Assembly (NCBI RefSeq): GCF_014930455.1
Contig: NZ_JAAIYO010000002.1
Location: forward strand, 682,001-746,000
Direction of reading: 5' to 3'
DNA: 64,000 bases
Origin: Corallococcus soli
GTDB lineage: Bacteria > Myxococcota > Myxococcia > Myxococcales > Myxococcaceae
Shown here: positions 42,012 through 51,706 of the stretch, in pieces
Layout of the letters: each line of letters begins with the position of its first letter
How positions within the stretch are numbered: position 1 is the stretch's first letter
Notes under the pieces: generated by a model
Databases searched by the model: none
Told to the model about the DNA's origin: nothing
The model's input: the letters and a program-made list of their open reading frames with translations, nothing else
Made by a program: the position numbers and the translations under genes

Positions 42012-44753
42012 TTGCCCGAACTGCCACCCAGCGCGTATCCGGCCTTGTTCGAGCACATGCGCGACGGTGCGCTCGTGCTCGACCCGACCCTGCGGGTCGT
42101 GGCCGTGAACCGCGCCGCGGAGGGGCTCCTGGGCCCCCGCGACGTGCTGGTGGGCCTGCCCGTGGATCGCGTGCTGCCGGGCTGGACGCCTCCCGCGCTC
42201 CCGCCGGGAGGAGGCACGCCTCCGGAGACGGAATGGCAGCTGGGCCCGGCGCGCGCGGTGCGGGTGCTTGCCCTGCCGCAGCCGGGCGACGGTGGCTGGG
42301 TGCTGATGCTGCGGGGCCTGGACGGCACGCTGGAGGCGGAGTCCATCCTCCGGCAGCAGAAGGAGTTCTTCGAGGCGGTGGTGGACCACAGTCCGGTGGC
42401 CATCGTGACCATCAGCCGCGCCTTCGAGGTGCTCACCTGGAACCCGGCCGCGGAGCGGCTCTTCGGCTACACGCTCGAGGAGGCGCTGGGGCGTAACATC
42501 CTCAAGCTCGTGGCCAACGTGGACGACATCCGTCCGGAGGCGGAGGAGACGTCGCGCGAGGCGCTGCGCATGGACCGGGTGCACGTCGTCACCCGGCGGG
42601 TGCGCAAGGACGGCACGGTGGTGGACGTGGAGCTGCGCGCCCTGCCAGTGATGGTGGCGGGCCAGTCGCTGGGCTTCATCGCCATCTACCACGACGTCAC
42701 CGACCTCCAGCGGGCGCGCCAGGCCGCCGAGGACGCCAACCAGGCCAAGAGCCTGTTCCTGGCCACCGTGAGCCATGAGATCCGCACGCCGATGAACGCC
42801 ATCATCGGCATGGCGGGGCTGCTGATGGACACGGCGCTGACGCCCGAGCAGCGCGACTTCGCGTCCACCATCCGCCAGAGCGGCGACGGGCTGCTGGGGC
42901 TGCTCAACGACATGCTGGACTTCTCCAAGATTGAAGCCGGCCGGGTGGAGCTGGAGGAGAAGCCCTTCAACCTGCGCCAGTGCGTGGAGTCCGTGTTGGA
43001 CCTGCTGGCCATGCGCGCCAGCGAGAAGTCCCTGGACCTGGGCTACCACGTCACGGACGAGACGCCGGTCAACGTGGTGGGCGACGGCGCGCGGCTGCGG
43101 CAGGTGCTGCTCAACCTGGTGGGCAACGCGGTGAAGTTCACCGAGCGCGGCGGCGTGTCCATCTCCGTGGACGCGCCCCGCCAGCCCCTGGCCCCGGGCG
43201 GGGCGTTCGAGCTGCACTTCGCGGTGCAGGACACCGGCCTGGGCATCGCAGAGTCCGCGCGCGGCGGCCTGTTCGAGCCCTTCAACCAGCTGAACGAGTC
43301 GGTATCCCGGCGCTACGGCGGCACGGGCCTGGGGCTCGCCATCAGCAAGCGGCTGGTGGAGGCGATGGGCGGGCGGCTGTGGATGGAGAGCGAGGGCGTG
43401 CCCGGCAGGGGCGCCACGTTCCACTTCACCTTCCAGGCGCGCGAGGCCCCGCGCAGCGGCAACGCCCCGCGCCCGGATCCGCTGAAGCTCCAGGGCCGGC
43501 GCGTGCTGGTGGTGGACGACAACGCCATCAACCGCAAGCTGCTGGGCCGGCAGCTGTCCGCCTGGGGCATGGACCTGGTGGAGGTGGGCTCTGGCTCGGA
43601 GGCGCTCGCCCGCCTGGAGTCCGGGGCCCGGTTCGACCTGGCCATCCTGGACCACCGCATGCCGCTGATGGACGGCCCCACGCTCGCGGGGCACATCCGC
43701 CAGCAGCGCGACGCGCGCGAGCTGCCGCTGCTGCTGCTCACGTCGTTCGACCAGCGCGACGCGCAGCCCCCGGGGCTGTTCACCGCGGTGCTGCCCCGGC
43801 CGGTGAAGGCGTCGCAGCTGCACGACGCGCTGATGACGTGTCTGGCGCAGGACCTCATCTCCGCGAAGCCGCCCGCTCCGGTGCCCGCGCTCGCCACCCG
43901 CGAGCGCTCGGTGTTCAACGCGCGCCCCGGTGACCAGATGCCGCTGCGCATCCTGCTGGTGGAGGACAACCCCACCAACCAGAAGCTGGCGCTGCTGGTG
44001 TTGGATCGCCTGGGCTATCCGGCGGACACGGCCTCCAACGGCCGCGAGGGCCTGCACGCCCTGGCGCGCACGAAGTACGACGTCGTGCTGATGGACGTGC
44101 AGATGCCGGAGATGGACGGCCTGGAGACCACGCGCCACCTGCGCACGGAGGTGCCGCCCAGCGAGCAGCCCTGGGTCATCGCCATGACGGCCAACGCGAT
44201 GACGGCGGACCGGCGCGAGTGCCTGGACGCGGGCATGGACGACTTCCTCAGCAAGCCCATCCGCGTGGAGGAGCTCATCTCCGCGCTGCGCCGCGCCTGG
44301 GAGCGGCTGCCGCGCGGGCCCGAAGCCCTGCCCGTCGCGCACGCGCGCCCCACGGAGCTGCCCCGCGTGGGCACCCCGCGCATCCGGGGGCTGGAGACCT
44401 CCGCGCTGGAACGGCTGTGGCAGTCGCTGGACGGGCAGGTGGAGCGGATGCTCCCGGAGCTCATCGACACCGCGCTGGACAGCATGCCCCGGCTGATGGA
44501 CGACGCGCGGACGGCGCTGGCCCTGGGCGAGCTGGAGAACCTGGCCCGCGCGGCCCACACGCTCAAGTCCAACGCGGCCTACTTCGGCGCGGCCACCCTG
44601 GAGTCGCTGTGCTGGGACATCGAGCAGCGCGCGGACGCCCGGGTGCTGGAGGGCCTGGCGCCGCTGGTGGCCCACTGCCAGGAGGCGCTGGAGGAGTGCC
44701 GCCAGCTCCTGGAGCAGCTCAAGGGCTCCATCGCGTCCCGGGCCACGGGCTGA
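42012..44753 (+). CDS. PAS-PAS hybrid histidine kinase with two receivers and HPt
   Basis: The 913-residue soluble kinase has a PAS-like region (about 10-110), then PAS (about 115-235) and HisKA with His255 (ATVSHEIRTPMNAI). HATPase (NLVGNAVKF, GGTGLGLAIS) ends near 475. A first receiver has Asp547, a second Asp695, and an HPt domain has His849 (AAHTLKSNAAYFG). All phosphorelay residues appear intact. In the first receiver, His follows the acceptor Asp, a mild departure. TTG at 42012 is chosen because GGAGGGGGAAGG lies directly before it; a TTG six codons upstream is the alternative. The neighbouring single receiver may be its target. Confidence 0.88.
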   Translation: MPELPPSAYPALFEHMRDGALVLDPTLRVVAVNRAAEGLLGPRDVLVGLPVDRVLPGWTPPALPPGGGTPPETEWQLGPARAVRVLALPQPGDGGWVLMLRGLDGTLEAESILRQQKEFFEAVVDHSPVAIVTISRAFEVLTWNPAAERLFGYTLEEALGRNILKLVANVDDIRPEAEETSREALRMDRVHVVTRRVRKDGTVVDVELRALPVMVAGQSLGFIAIYHDVTDLQRARQAAEDANQAKSLFLATVSHEIRTPMNAIIGMAGLLMDTALTPEQRDFASTIRQSGDGLLGLLNDMLDFSKIEAGRVELEEKPFNLRQCVESVLDLLAMRASEKSLDLGYHVTDETPVNVVGDGARLRQVLLNLVGNAVKFTERGGVSISVDAPRQPLAPGGAFELHFAVQDTGLGIAESARGGLFEPFNQLNESVSRRYGGTGLGLAISKRLVEAMGGRLWMESEGVPGRGATFHFTFQAREAPRSGNAPRPDPLKLQGRRVLVVDDNAINRKLLGRQLSAWGMDLVEVGSGSEALARLESGARFDLAILDHRMPLMDGPTLAGHIRQQRDARELPLLLLTSFDQRDAQPPGLFTAVLPRPVKASQLHDALMTCLAQDLISAKPPAPVPALATRERSVFNARPGDQMPLRILLVEDNPTNQKLALLVLDRLGYPADTASNGREGLHALARTKYDVVLMDVQMPEMDGLETTRHLRTEVPPSEQPWVIAMTANAMTADRRECLDAGMDDFLSKPIRVEELISALRRAWERLPRGPEALPVAHARPTELPRVGTPRIRGLETSALERLWQSLDGQVERMLPELIDTALDSMPRLMDDARTALALGELENLARAAHTLKSNAAYFGAATLESLCWDIEQRADARVLEGLAPLVAHCQEALEECRQLLEQLKGSIASRATG

Positions 44754-44771
44754 AGCCCCGGGGGCCGCCCG

Positions 44772-46289
44772 TCAGAGCCGCTGGGGCGCGTTCGGGTCGG
44801 TGATGGTCAGCGGCTGACGCTGGCCGTCCGGCGCGACGAGCTGGGCGGTGAGGGAGAAGTCCGGCCCCATGCGCAGCTCCAGCGTGGTGGGCCCGGGGTG
44901 GGCCAGGCGCCAGTCCGGTTCGATGCGCACGGTGCCCAGCAGCTCGCGCTCCACGGTGGTGCGATCCAACGCCTCGAAGAGGGCCACCGGCACGGGGCCG
45001 GCCCACTGCGGCAGCTCCAGCACCACGGAGCGGGTGCCGGGCACGGGCGTGTTGGCGGGGAGCACTTCGTGCTGGCCTCCGCCGGGCACCATGGCGCCAA
45101 TGGGCATGGGCACCACGTCCGACAGGCCGCTGATGCCGCGCGCCAGGTTGCGGCCCAGGATGGCCGCGCCCACGGCCACGCCCAGCTCCGGGTGCACCTC
45201 CTTGTCCGACGACAGCTTGCGGAAGTGGGACAGGCGCTTGCGGATGGCGGGCATGCGCGTCTGGCCGCCCACCATCACCAGCTCGTCGATGGCCTCCGCC
45301 TTCATCCCCGCCTTCTCCAGCACGTCGTCGCACGCGGCGGCGGTGCGCTCGATGAGCTGGAAGACGATGGCCTCCACCTGCTCCCGGGTGAGCGTGTAGT
45401 TGAAGTCCACGAAGGCGCCGTCCTTCTGGGTGATGCACGGCACGCGCAGGGGGACGGACGTGGCGTTGCTGAGCGCCATCTTCGCGGACTCGGCGGCGAA
45501 GACCAGCCGCTGCATGACGACCTTGTTGCCGCGCAGGTCGATGCCGTGCTTCTTGCGGAAGTCCTCCACCAGCGCCTCGACGATCTGCTCGTCGAAGTTG
45601 GCGCCGCCCAGGAACGCGTCGCCGCCGGTGGCCAGCACCTTCACCACGCGGTTGTGCACCGCCATGAGGGTGACGTCGAAGGTGCCGCCGCCCAGGTCGA
45701 ACACCATCACCGTCTGCTCGGGGTTGCGCAGGTTGGCGTAGTAGAGCGCCGCGGCGGTGGGCTCGTTGACGATGGCGCGCACGCGCAGGCCCGCCTTCTC
45801 CGCCGCGTGGCGGATGGCCTCGCGCTGGCGGATGTTGGCGTGCGCCGGCACCGTGAGCACGCACTCCTCGAAGCGCGCCCCGGCCGCGTGCGTGGCCAGG
45901 GTGTTGATGTGCTTGAGGATGTGGTGCGCCACGTCGATGAGCGGCGTCACCTTGCCGTACACCTCCACGGCGGTGTAGCCGTCCGGGCCCTCCACCAGCT
46001 CGAAGGCGAAGCGGCCCCGGTGGCGCGCCACGTATTCGGACTGGAAGCGGCGGCCCAGGAAGCGCTTGGCGCCGAAGATGGTGTGGCGCGGGTCGTCGAT
46101 GATCTGCCGGCGGGCCGCCGGGCCGACGATGGCCTTGTCGCCCGCGTGGAACCACGCGATGGAGGGCAGGGTGAGGCTCTTCTCCGCGATGGGCACCACC
46201 CGCAGCTTTCCTGCCTTGTCGAAGAAGGCCGCCGCGGTGTTGGTGGTCCCGAAGTCGATGCCGAGGATGGGGGCGGCGCTCGTGCTCAT
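44772..46289 (-). CDS. DnaK/Hsp70-like ATPase
   Basis: The 505-residue protein has a complete Hsp70 actin-like ATPase domain (about 8-385): phosphate 1 motif LGIDFGTTNTAAAFF, phosphate 2 MVFDLGGGTFDVTL and adenosine motif VMVGGQTRMPAIRKRL. It has only a short substrate-binding region of about 110 residues, without the usual helical lid, so it is shorter than housekeeping DnaK (about 610-640). Myxobacteria carry several such paralogs, some with regulatory roles. No dnaJ or grpE is adjacent. The ATG at 46289 begins MSTSAAPILGIDFG. Confidence 0.88.
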   Translation of the reverse strand: MSTSAAPILGIDFGTTNTAAAFFDKAGKLRVVPIAEKSLTLPSIAWFHAGDKAIVGPAARRQIIDDPRHTIFGAKRFLGRRFQSEYVARHRGRFAFELVEGPDGYTAVEVYGKVTPLIDVAHHILKHINTLATHAAGARFEECVLTVPAHANIRQREAIRHAAEKAGLRVRAIVNEPTAAALYYANLRNPEQTVMVFDLGGGTFDVTLMAVHNRVVKVLATGGDAFLGGANFDEQIVEALVEDFRKKHGIDLRGNKVVMQRLVFAAESAKMALSNATSVPLRVPCITQKDGAFVDFNYTLTREQVEAIVFQLIERTAAACDDVLEKAGMKAEAIDELVMVGGQTRMPAIRKRLSHFRKLSSDKEVHPELGVAVGAAILGRNLARGISGLSDVVPMPIGAMVPGGGQHEVLPANTPVPGTRSVVLELPQWAGPVPVALFEALDRTTVERELLGTVRIEPDWRLAHPGPTTLELRMGPDFSLTAQLVAPDGQRQPLTITDPNAPQRL

Positions 46290-46405
46290 GAGGTGGCCCA
46301 TCCTCGCACGTCTCGGCGCGTCGCGGCACCCGTCCTCCCCGGGGATGTCAACGCCCTGGGGAGCCCCTTCCCGGGGGCGGATGGCGCACGCCGCGGGCCG
46401 CGCGC

Positions 46406-46789
46406 TCAGGGCCCGGGGGGCGTGTTGTAGCCGGCGTCGCCGTAGGGCTTCAGGCGCTCCAGCCACATCTGCTCCAGCACCTTCAGCTCCTCCACGGGCG
46501 GCGTGGGGCCGGGCTCGTCCAGGGGCTCGAGCTGATCCAACACCTCGAAGGAGAAGGCCGCCTCCCCATGCTGTTCCCAGTCCGCCTGGAGCTCGGGGAC
46601 GCGGTGCATGCGCTGGGCGAACTCGAAGCGGATGCGATTGAACATCGCGGGCAGGTTGAGGCTGTGGCCCACGAACACCTTGCCGTTGACGCGGTTGCGG
46701 ATGGCGTAGATGCCCATGGGGACGGCGGCCTCCTTGTAGGCGCGCTTGCGCTCGGCGCGGGACGCGCGCGAGTCCTCAACCGGCGACAT
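46406..46789 (-). CDS. GIY-YIG nuclease-family protein
   Basis: The 127-residue protein has the GIY-YIG core, here GIYAIRNRVNGKVFVGHSLN at 26-45, with the second Tyr-Ile-Gly written Phe-Val-Gly, followed by Arg about ten residues later (NRIRFEF). A Glu near residue 97 (KVLEQMW) could be the metal ligand. The family cuts DNA in repair, restriction or mobile elements; small stand-alone members like this one are mostly uncharacterised. It overlaps the upstream gene by 14 bases, so the two are coupled. Confidence 0.78.
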   Translation of the reverse strand: MSPVEDSRASRAERKRAYKEAAVPMGIYAIRNRVNGKVFVGHSLNLPAMFNRIRFEFAQRMHRVPELQADWEQHGEAAFSFEVLDQLEPLDEPGPTPPVEELKVLEQMWLERLKPYGDAGYNTPPGP

Positions 46790-47351
46790 GGCGGCCTCCG
46801 TACCCGAGCGCCACGAGCTTCCCTTCCAGGCGCTCCTTCGCGGCGGGGTCTCGGGGGCGCACCCAGTCGTGGCCCAGCCGCGCCCAGTCCGCCTCCGTCG
46901 CGTCGATGCCCAGCGTCCGCAGGAAGTCGGCCTCGCAGACGAAGTACTGGTGGCGGAAGGGAAAGAGGAACCCGCCCTGCGCCGCGAGCGACGTCGCCGC
47001 CTCCTCGTAGGTGGCGAACCAGCGGTTGAGGAAGGAGCCCCGCTGCTTTTGGAAGAACACGCCCGTGTCCAGGCCCGGCGCGGGCACGGCCTGCAGCGCC
47101 TGCTTCAGCTGCGTCCAGGTGGCATGGCCCGCTTCGCGCGCGATGACCGTGAGCCCGTGCTTGTGTTTCACGGTGTCGCGGCGCGCGAGCACTTCGCCCA
47201 GTGACAGGCCGGCGAAGAAGGGCAGGGCGCGCATGCGCTCGGCGGCGCGCGTGGCGCGGGGGGCGTCGGAGGAGTCCAGGTCCTTGAGCAGGAGCGACGC
47301 CCGGACCTTGCATTCATGAAGCGTGAGCGTGGAGGTGCTGCCGGTTCCCAT
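46776..47351 (-). CDS. Unknown protein coupled to the GIY-YIG gene
   Basis: The 191-residue, probably soluble protein begins MGTGSTSTLTLHECKVRASL. An HECKVRASLLLKDL segment leads into a helical region rich in Arg. A second half holds an FFQKQRGSFLNRWFATYEEA segment and an FPFRHQYFVCEADFL segment. I do not recognise the family. It has its own promoter candidate about 130 bases upstream and ends 14 bases inside the GIY-YIG gene. The pairing with a small nuclease suggests DNA handling, but that is only context. Confidence 0.7.
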   Translation of the reverse strand: MGTGSTSTLTLHECKVRASLLLKDLDSSDAPRATRAAERMRALPFFAGLSLGEVLARRDTVKHKHGLTVIAREAGHATWTQLKQALQAVPAPGLDTGVFFQKQRGSFLNRWFATYEEAATSLAAQGGFLFPFRHQYFVCEADFLRTLGIDATEADWARLGHDWVRPRDPAAKERLEGKLVALGYGGRHVAG

Positions 47352-47484
47352 GACGATTCCTTCGGTGGCGGCCCTCACCCGCTGGTGGACCGTGGAAGGA
47401 CTTCATCGGGAGCATGTCGGCTGCGGGTGAAGCGAGGGTGACGTCGTCTTTTCGGGCACAGGCGCCCCTCGGCGCCCATGGACC

Positions 47485-47514
47485 AATAAACCAGACGCCG
47501 CGCGGAGACGTCAA
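47485..47514 (-). promoter_or_regulatory. Promoter for the unknown/GIY-YIG gene pair
   Basis: On the minus strand, TTGACG (complement of 47509-47514) and TTTATT (complement of 47485-47490) are 18 bases apart. This lies just past the stop of the candidate immunity gene and about 130 bases before the next minus-strand start at 47351, leaving a long leader. Confidence 0.5.
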
Positions 47515-47516
47515 TG

Positions 47517-47954
47517 CTAGAGGGGGCGGAGGGATGCGCGGTCGATGTCGACGGAGTCCTCGTCAGCGCCTGGCGAGGCTTCGCTGGCCCGGAAGCGCTG
47601 GCCGTCGGGTGTGACGAGGAGCCATGTGGCGGCGACAGCAGGGTCGTCCGCTGGAGGCGAGCTGAGGACCTCTTCGCGAAGCAGGGCCGCGACCCGGGTG
47701 GCCACCTCTAACGAGGTGAGCACGGAGACTCCGCGGGTGCGGGAGGCATCGGCGTAGAGGGTCACATCCGTGCGGAAGCCAGACGGCCGGAGCGTGGTCT
47801 CGACGAGCACGGTCGCCTCGGCGGGCCCGTCAGCGTCGAAGCGTGCCGCCTCGCCGGGAGGAAGGCCGAGCGCCCGGGTGATGCTGTCGATGAGGCGCTC
47901 ATCGCTCACGGCACCACGGACGAGAAATCCGAGGACCTGTCTTTCGGACGGCAT
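47517..47954 (-). CDS. Candidate immunity protein for the adjacent secreted protein
   Basis: The 145-residue protein is acidic, soluble and without signal or membrane segment. It opens MPSERQVLGFLVRGAVSDER and continues with a mixed alpha/beta pattern (VLVETTLRPSGFRTDVTLYA in its middle). I do not recognise a named family. Its start follows the upstream gene's stop by ten bases with GAGAGGG as ribosome site, so the two are made together. A small cytosolic protein directly behind a small secreted toxin-like gene is the usual position of an immunity gene; this is inference from layout. Confidence 0.6.
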   Translation of the reverse strand: MPSERQVLGFLVRGAVSDERLIDSITRALGLPPGEAARFDADGPAEATVLVETTLRPSGFRTDVTLYADASRTRGVSVLTSLEVATRVAALLREEVLSSPPADDPAVAATWLLVTPDGQRFRASEASPGADEDSVDIDRASLRPL

Positions 47955-47964
47955 GGTTTCCCTC

Positions 47965-48459
47965 TCAACCTGCTTTGTGGGCCTTGAGCGCGGCATTCCT
48001 GTCACCTGACGAGGTGCCCATCTTGTCCAGGATCTCCTTGGCGCGCGGGGTGTCGCTGAACTTGTTGTACACACCCAGCGCCTTGAAGGCCGAGCGGTTC
48101 AGCTCGTGCAACCCGGAGCCTCGGATGGGGAAGAGCGTACCATTCGTATGGGCACCGTAGGTCCGCCCGTTGATGGCCCAGGTCACGGTTCCGGACTCGC
48201 TGCCCTTCTTGGCCTTGCCATCGTTGATCTCCCGCACATCCCGGCCGACATCGACCCGGGACTCGATGACGGTGTTCTTGTCCTTGGCGACGGAGGACTG
48301 ATCGACCTTGCGGATGAAGTGCCGGTCGGCGGGTCGGGTCGTGGGCTTGGCCGGCTTGTCCGCCCAGGCGGGCGGCGCGATGAGCAGGACACCGAGCGCC
48401 ATCAGCACGGTGGCCAGGGTCAGCGGGAGGGACGGCCTTGGAGCAGCGTGGCGATGCAT
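47965..48459 (-). CDS. Small exported protein with a toxin-like C-terminal domain
   Basis: The 164-residue protein has a Sec signal (cut likely after AWA, residue 33), a basic polar middle (34-88) and a C-terminal domain of about 70 residues. That domain begins VTWAINGRTYGAHTNGTLFP and continues with ALGVYNKFSDTPRAKEILDKM. From memory, INGRTYG...LGVYNKF-type ends occur on polymorphic toxins of Rhs type; I cannot verify this here. AAGGAG precedes the ATG. It starts only 37 bases after the stop of crdA with no visible promoter between, so it may depend on read-through. No activity is assigned. Confidence 0.6.
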   Translation of the reverse strand: MHRHAAPRPSLPLTLATVLMALGVLLIAPPAWADKPAKPTTRPADRHFIRKVDQSSVAKDKNTVIESRVDVGRDVREINDGKAKKGSESGTVTWAINGRTYGAHTNGTLFPIRGSGLHELNRSAFKALGVYNKFSDTPRAKEILDKMGTSSGDRNAALKAHKAG

Positions 48460-48496
48460 CGTGTTTTCTCCTTGGCGGCGGCTCGCGAACCCGGGT

Positions 48497-49948
<1,452 letters not shown>

Positions 49949-50033
49949 GGGCAAACCGGTCACACTCTCACGGAAATAATCGGGGCATCAAGCGACTCGT
50001 ACGGCCCTGAAGGAGCAGGAGGGGACAAACCTT

Positions 50034-50063
50034 TTGACTCTCCCCTGGGTGTCCGACTACACG
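50034..50063 (+). promoter_or_regulatory. Possible promoter for the Che3-like operon
   Basis: TTGACT at 50034-50039 and TACACG at 50058-50063, 18 bases apart, precede the crdB-like start by about 60 bases. The first box is near consensus, the second poor. No convincing sigma-54 (-24/-12) site is seen in the divergent space 49949-50124. Confidence 0.35.
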
Positions 50064-50124
50064 CGACAGGCTTGGTCCGCGCGCTCGCGGGCCACCTTTC
50101 CCGTGAATGATGTACGGAGGAATG

Positions 50125-50874
50125 ATGCATCGGATTTCGCTTTGGGCGGGGTTGGCCCTCGCCGTGGCCGTGCTGACCGGGTGCCCGCCCACCTACCCCA
50201 AGTGCAACGACGACGAGACCTGCAAGGAGAAGGGCGAAGTCTGCGTCCAGGGTCAGTGTCAGGAGTGCGCCACGGACGACAACTGCCGTGAGGGCTTCAC
50301 CTGCCAGGCGAACAAGTGCGTCCCCAAGCCTCCCGAGTGCACCACGGACGCGGCCTGCGGCTCCGGCCGCATCTGCGAGGCCGGCAAGTGCGCCGAGGCC
50401 CAGTGCAAGGACGACTCCGCGTGCAACGGTGGCAAGTGCGAGGGCGGCCGCTGCCAGGCCCCCAAGGACACCTGCACCGCCGCCACCGACTGCGGTGAGG
50501 GCCAGGACTGCCAGGCCGGCCGCTGCGTGACGGCCTCCGCCGACTCGCGCTGCGACTACGCGCCCGTGCGCTTCGGCTTCAACGAGTCCACCCTGGACTC
50601 CAGCGCGCAGTCCCGCCTGGGCGACCTGGCGGCCTGCATCAAGGCGGCCACGGGGAAGATCACCCTGGGCGGCCACGCGGACGAGCGCGGCACGGAGGAG
50701 TACAACCTCCAGCTGTCCAACCGCCGCGCCGCGGCGGTCAAGCGCTACCTGACCGACCTGGGCGTGCCGTCCAACCGTCTGACGACGGTGGGCTACGGCG
50801 AGACGCGCCCTGTCGCCAATGGCGCCAGCGAGGAAGCGTGGGCGGAGAACCGCCGCGTGGAGTTCCAGCGCTAG
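50125..50874 (+). CDS. crdB: Pal/OmpA-like lipoprotein with Cys-rich repeats, CrdB-like
   Basis: The 249-residue protein has a lipoprotein signal (lipid on Cys20, LTGC). Cys-rich repeats of the CxxDxxCxxGxxCxxGxC kind follow (about 25-140; for example CATDDNCREGFTCQANKC). It ends in an OmpA/Pal peptidoglycan-binding domain with GHADERGTEEYNLQLSNRRA. It should tie the outer membrane to the wall while exposing a disulfide-rich module. GGAGG is four bases before the ATG chosen. First gene of the chemosensory run, as crdB is in M. xanthus; a sensory or regulatory link to the receptors is an inference. Confidence 0.82.
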   Translation: MHRISLWAGLALAVAVLTGCPPTYPKCNDDETCKEKGEVCVQGQCQECATDDNCREGFTCQANKCVPKPPECTTDAACGSGRICEAGKCAEAQCKDDSACNGGKCEGGRCQAPKDTCTAATDCGEGQDCQAGRCVTASADSRCDYAPVRFGFNESTLDSSAQSRLGDLAACIKAATGKITLGGHADERGTEEYNLQLSNRRAAAVKRYLTDLGVPSNRLTTVGYGETRPVANGASEEAWAENRRVEFQR

Positions 50875-50898
50875 TTCTGGGGTAGGCTCTGGCGCGAC

Positions 50899-51333
50899 AT
50901 GGCCGCCCTCGAGTCGGAAACGCGTCAGTCCTACCTGGTCTTCGCCTGTGGAAGCAGTTGGTACGCGGTGCCCGCGGAAGCCGCGGCGGAGGTGGTCACC
51001 TTCCCCGAGCTGACGCGGGTACCGGGTTCCCCGCCCCACCTGCTGGGCGTGTTCGCGCACCGGGGTGAAGTCATCCCGGTCGTGGACATGAGCCTGCTGG
51101 TGGGAGGGGTGACCGCCGGCTCCCGCCGCGCGGTGCTGGTGCGGCTGCCGCGCGGAACGCTCGCCCTCACCGCCAGCAGCGTCGCCGGGGTGTCCCCCGT
51201 GACGGGCGCGCTGGAGCCCCTGGGCCCCACGGGCGTGCACGTCCACCTGCGCGGCCCCGGCAAGAGCGGCGCGCGCGACGTGGCCGTCATCGACCCCGAA
51301 GGCCTCTTCGACCACCTCAGCCAGGGCGGCTAG
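50899..51333 (+). CDS. cheW3: CheW adaptor
   Basis: The 144-residue protein matches CheW: SYLVFACGSSWYAVPAEAAA at the first subdomain, the VTFPELTRVPGSPPHLLGVF receptor/kinase-docking region, then RGEVIPVVDMSLLVG. CheW couples chemoreceptors to the kinase CheA in arrays. It is 24 bases after the CrdB-like gene and four bases before the next, so within one operon. Confidence 0.9.
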   Translation: MAALESETRQSYLVFACGSSWYAVPAEAAAEVVTFPELTRVPGSPPHLLGVFAHRGEVIPVVDMSLLVGGVTAGSRRAVLVRLPRGTLALTASSVAGVSPVTGALEPLGPTGVHVHLRGPGKSGARDVAVIDPEGLFDHLSQGG

Positions 51334-51337
51334 CGCC

Positions 51338-51706
51338 ATGCCCCGCGCTGCCCGGGTCGAGGGGACGCTCCTGTGCCACGTGGGCCTCCACCGCCTCGCG
51401 TTCGAGGCGAACGAGGTGGCCTCCATCGCCGCGCCGGGCGACGATTGGGTGTCCGCCCGCCGGGCCTTCCGGGAGTCCGCGGGCGCCCAGCGCGTGCTCG
51501 TCACCCTCACGGGTGAGGCCGTGGGCGTGGACGGGCTGGAGATCGACGCGGAGGCGCTGTCGGTGCTGCCGCCCTCGCCGGTGGTGGCGGGCGCCTCCGG
51601 GGGAAGCCTGCGCGGCTTCGTGCTGACGCGCGGGGTGCTGTGGCCGCTGGTGCACCTGGACGGCTTCGAGCGCTACCTGCGCGGCCTGGGCCCGGAGGCC
51701 GCATGA
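51338..51706 (+). CDS. Degenerate CheW-like protein
   Basis: The 122-residue protein looks like a shortened or worn-down CheW: a start of GTLLCHVGLHRLAFEANEVA, then RRAFRESAGAQRVLVTLTGE, and an end segment LTRGVLWPLVHLDGFERYLR. The usual VPGSPxxLLG-type loop is missing. It stops by overlapping the first receptor gene (ATGA), so it belongs to the same operon. The M. xanthus Che3 cluster has an extra small gene called crdC; this could be it, but I cannot confirm the match. Confidence 0.6.
   Translation: MPRAARVEGTLLCHVGLHRLAFEANEVASIAAPGDDWVSARRAFRESAGAQRVLVTLTGEAVGVDGLEIDAEALSVLPPSPVVAGASGGSLRGFVLTRGVLWPLVHLDGFERYLRGLGPEAA

Noticed and set aside
46346-46351. TTGACA on the minus strand as -35 box for the DnaK-like gene
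   Set aside because: No acceptable -10 hexamer occurs 15-19 bases downstream, so a promoter cannot be supported.
49949-50124. Sigma-54 promoter between crdA and crdB
   Set aside because: No GG and GC pair with the required ten-base spacing and flanking consensus was found on either strand.
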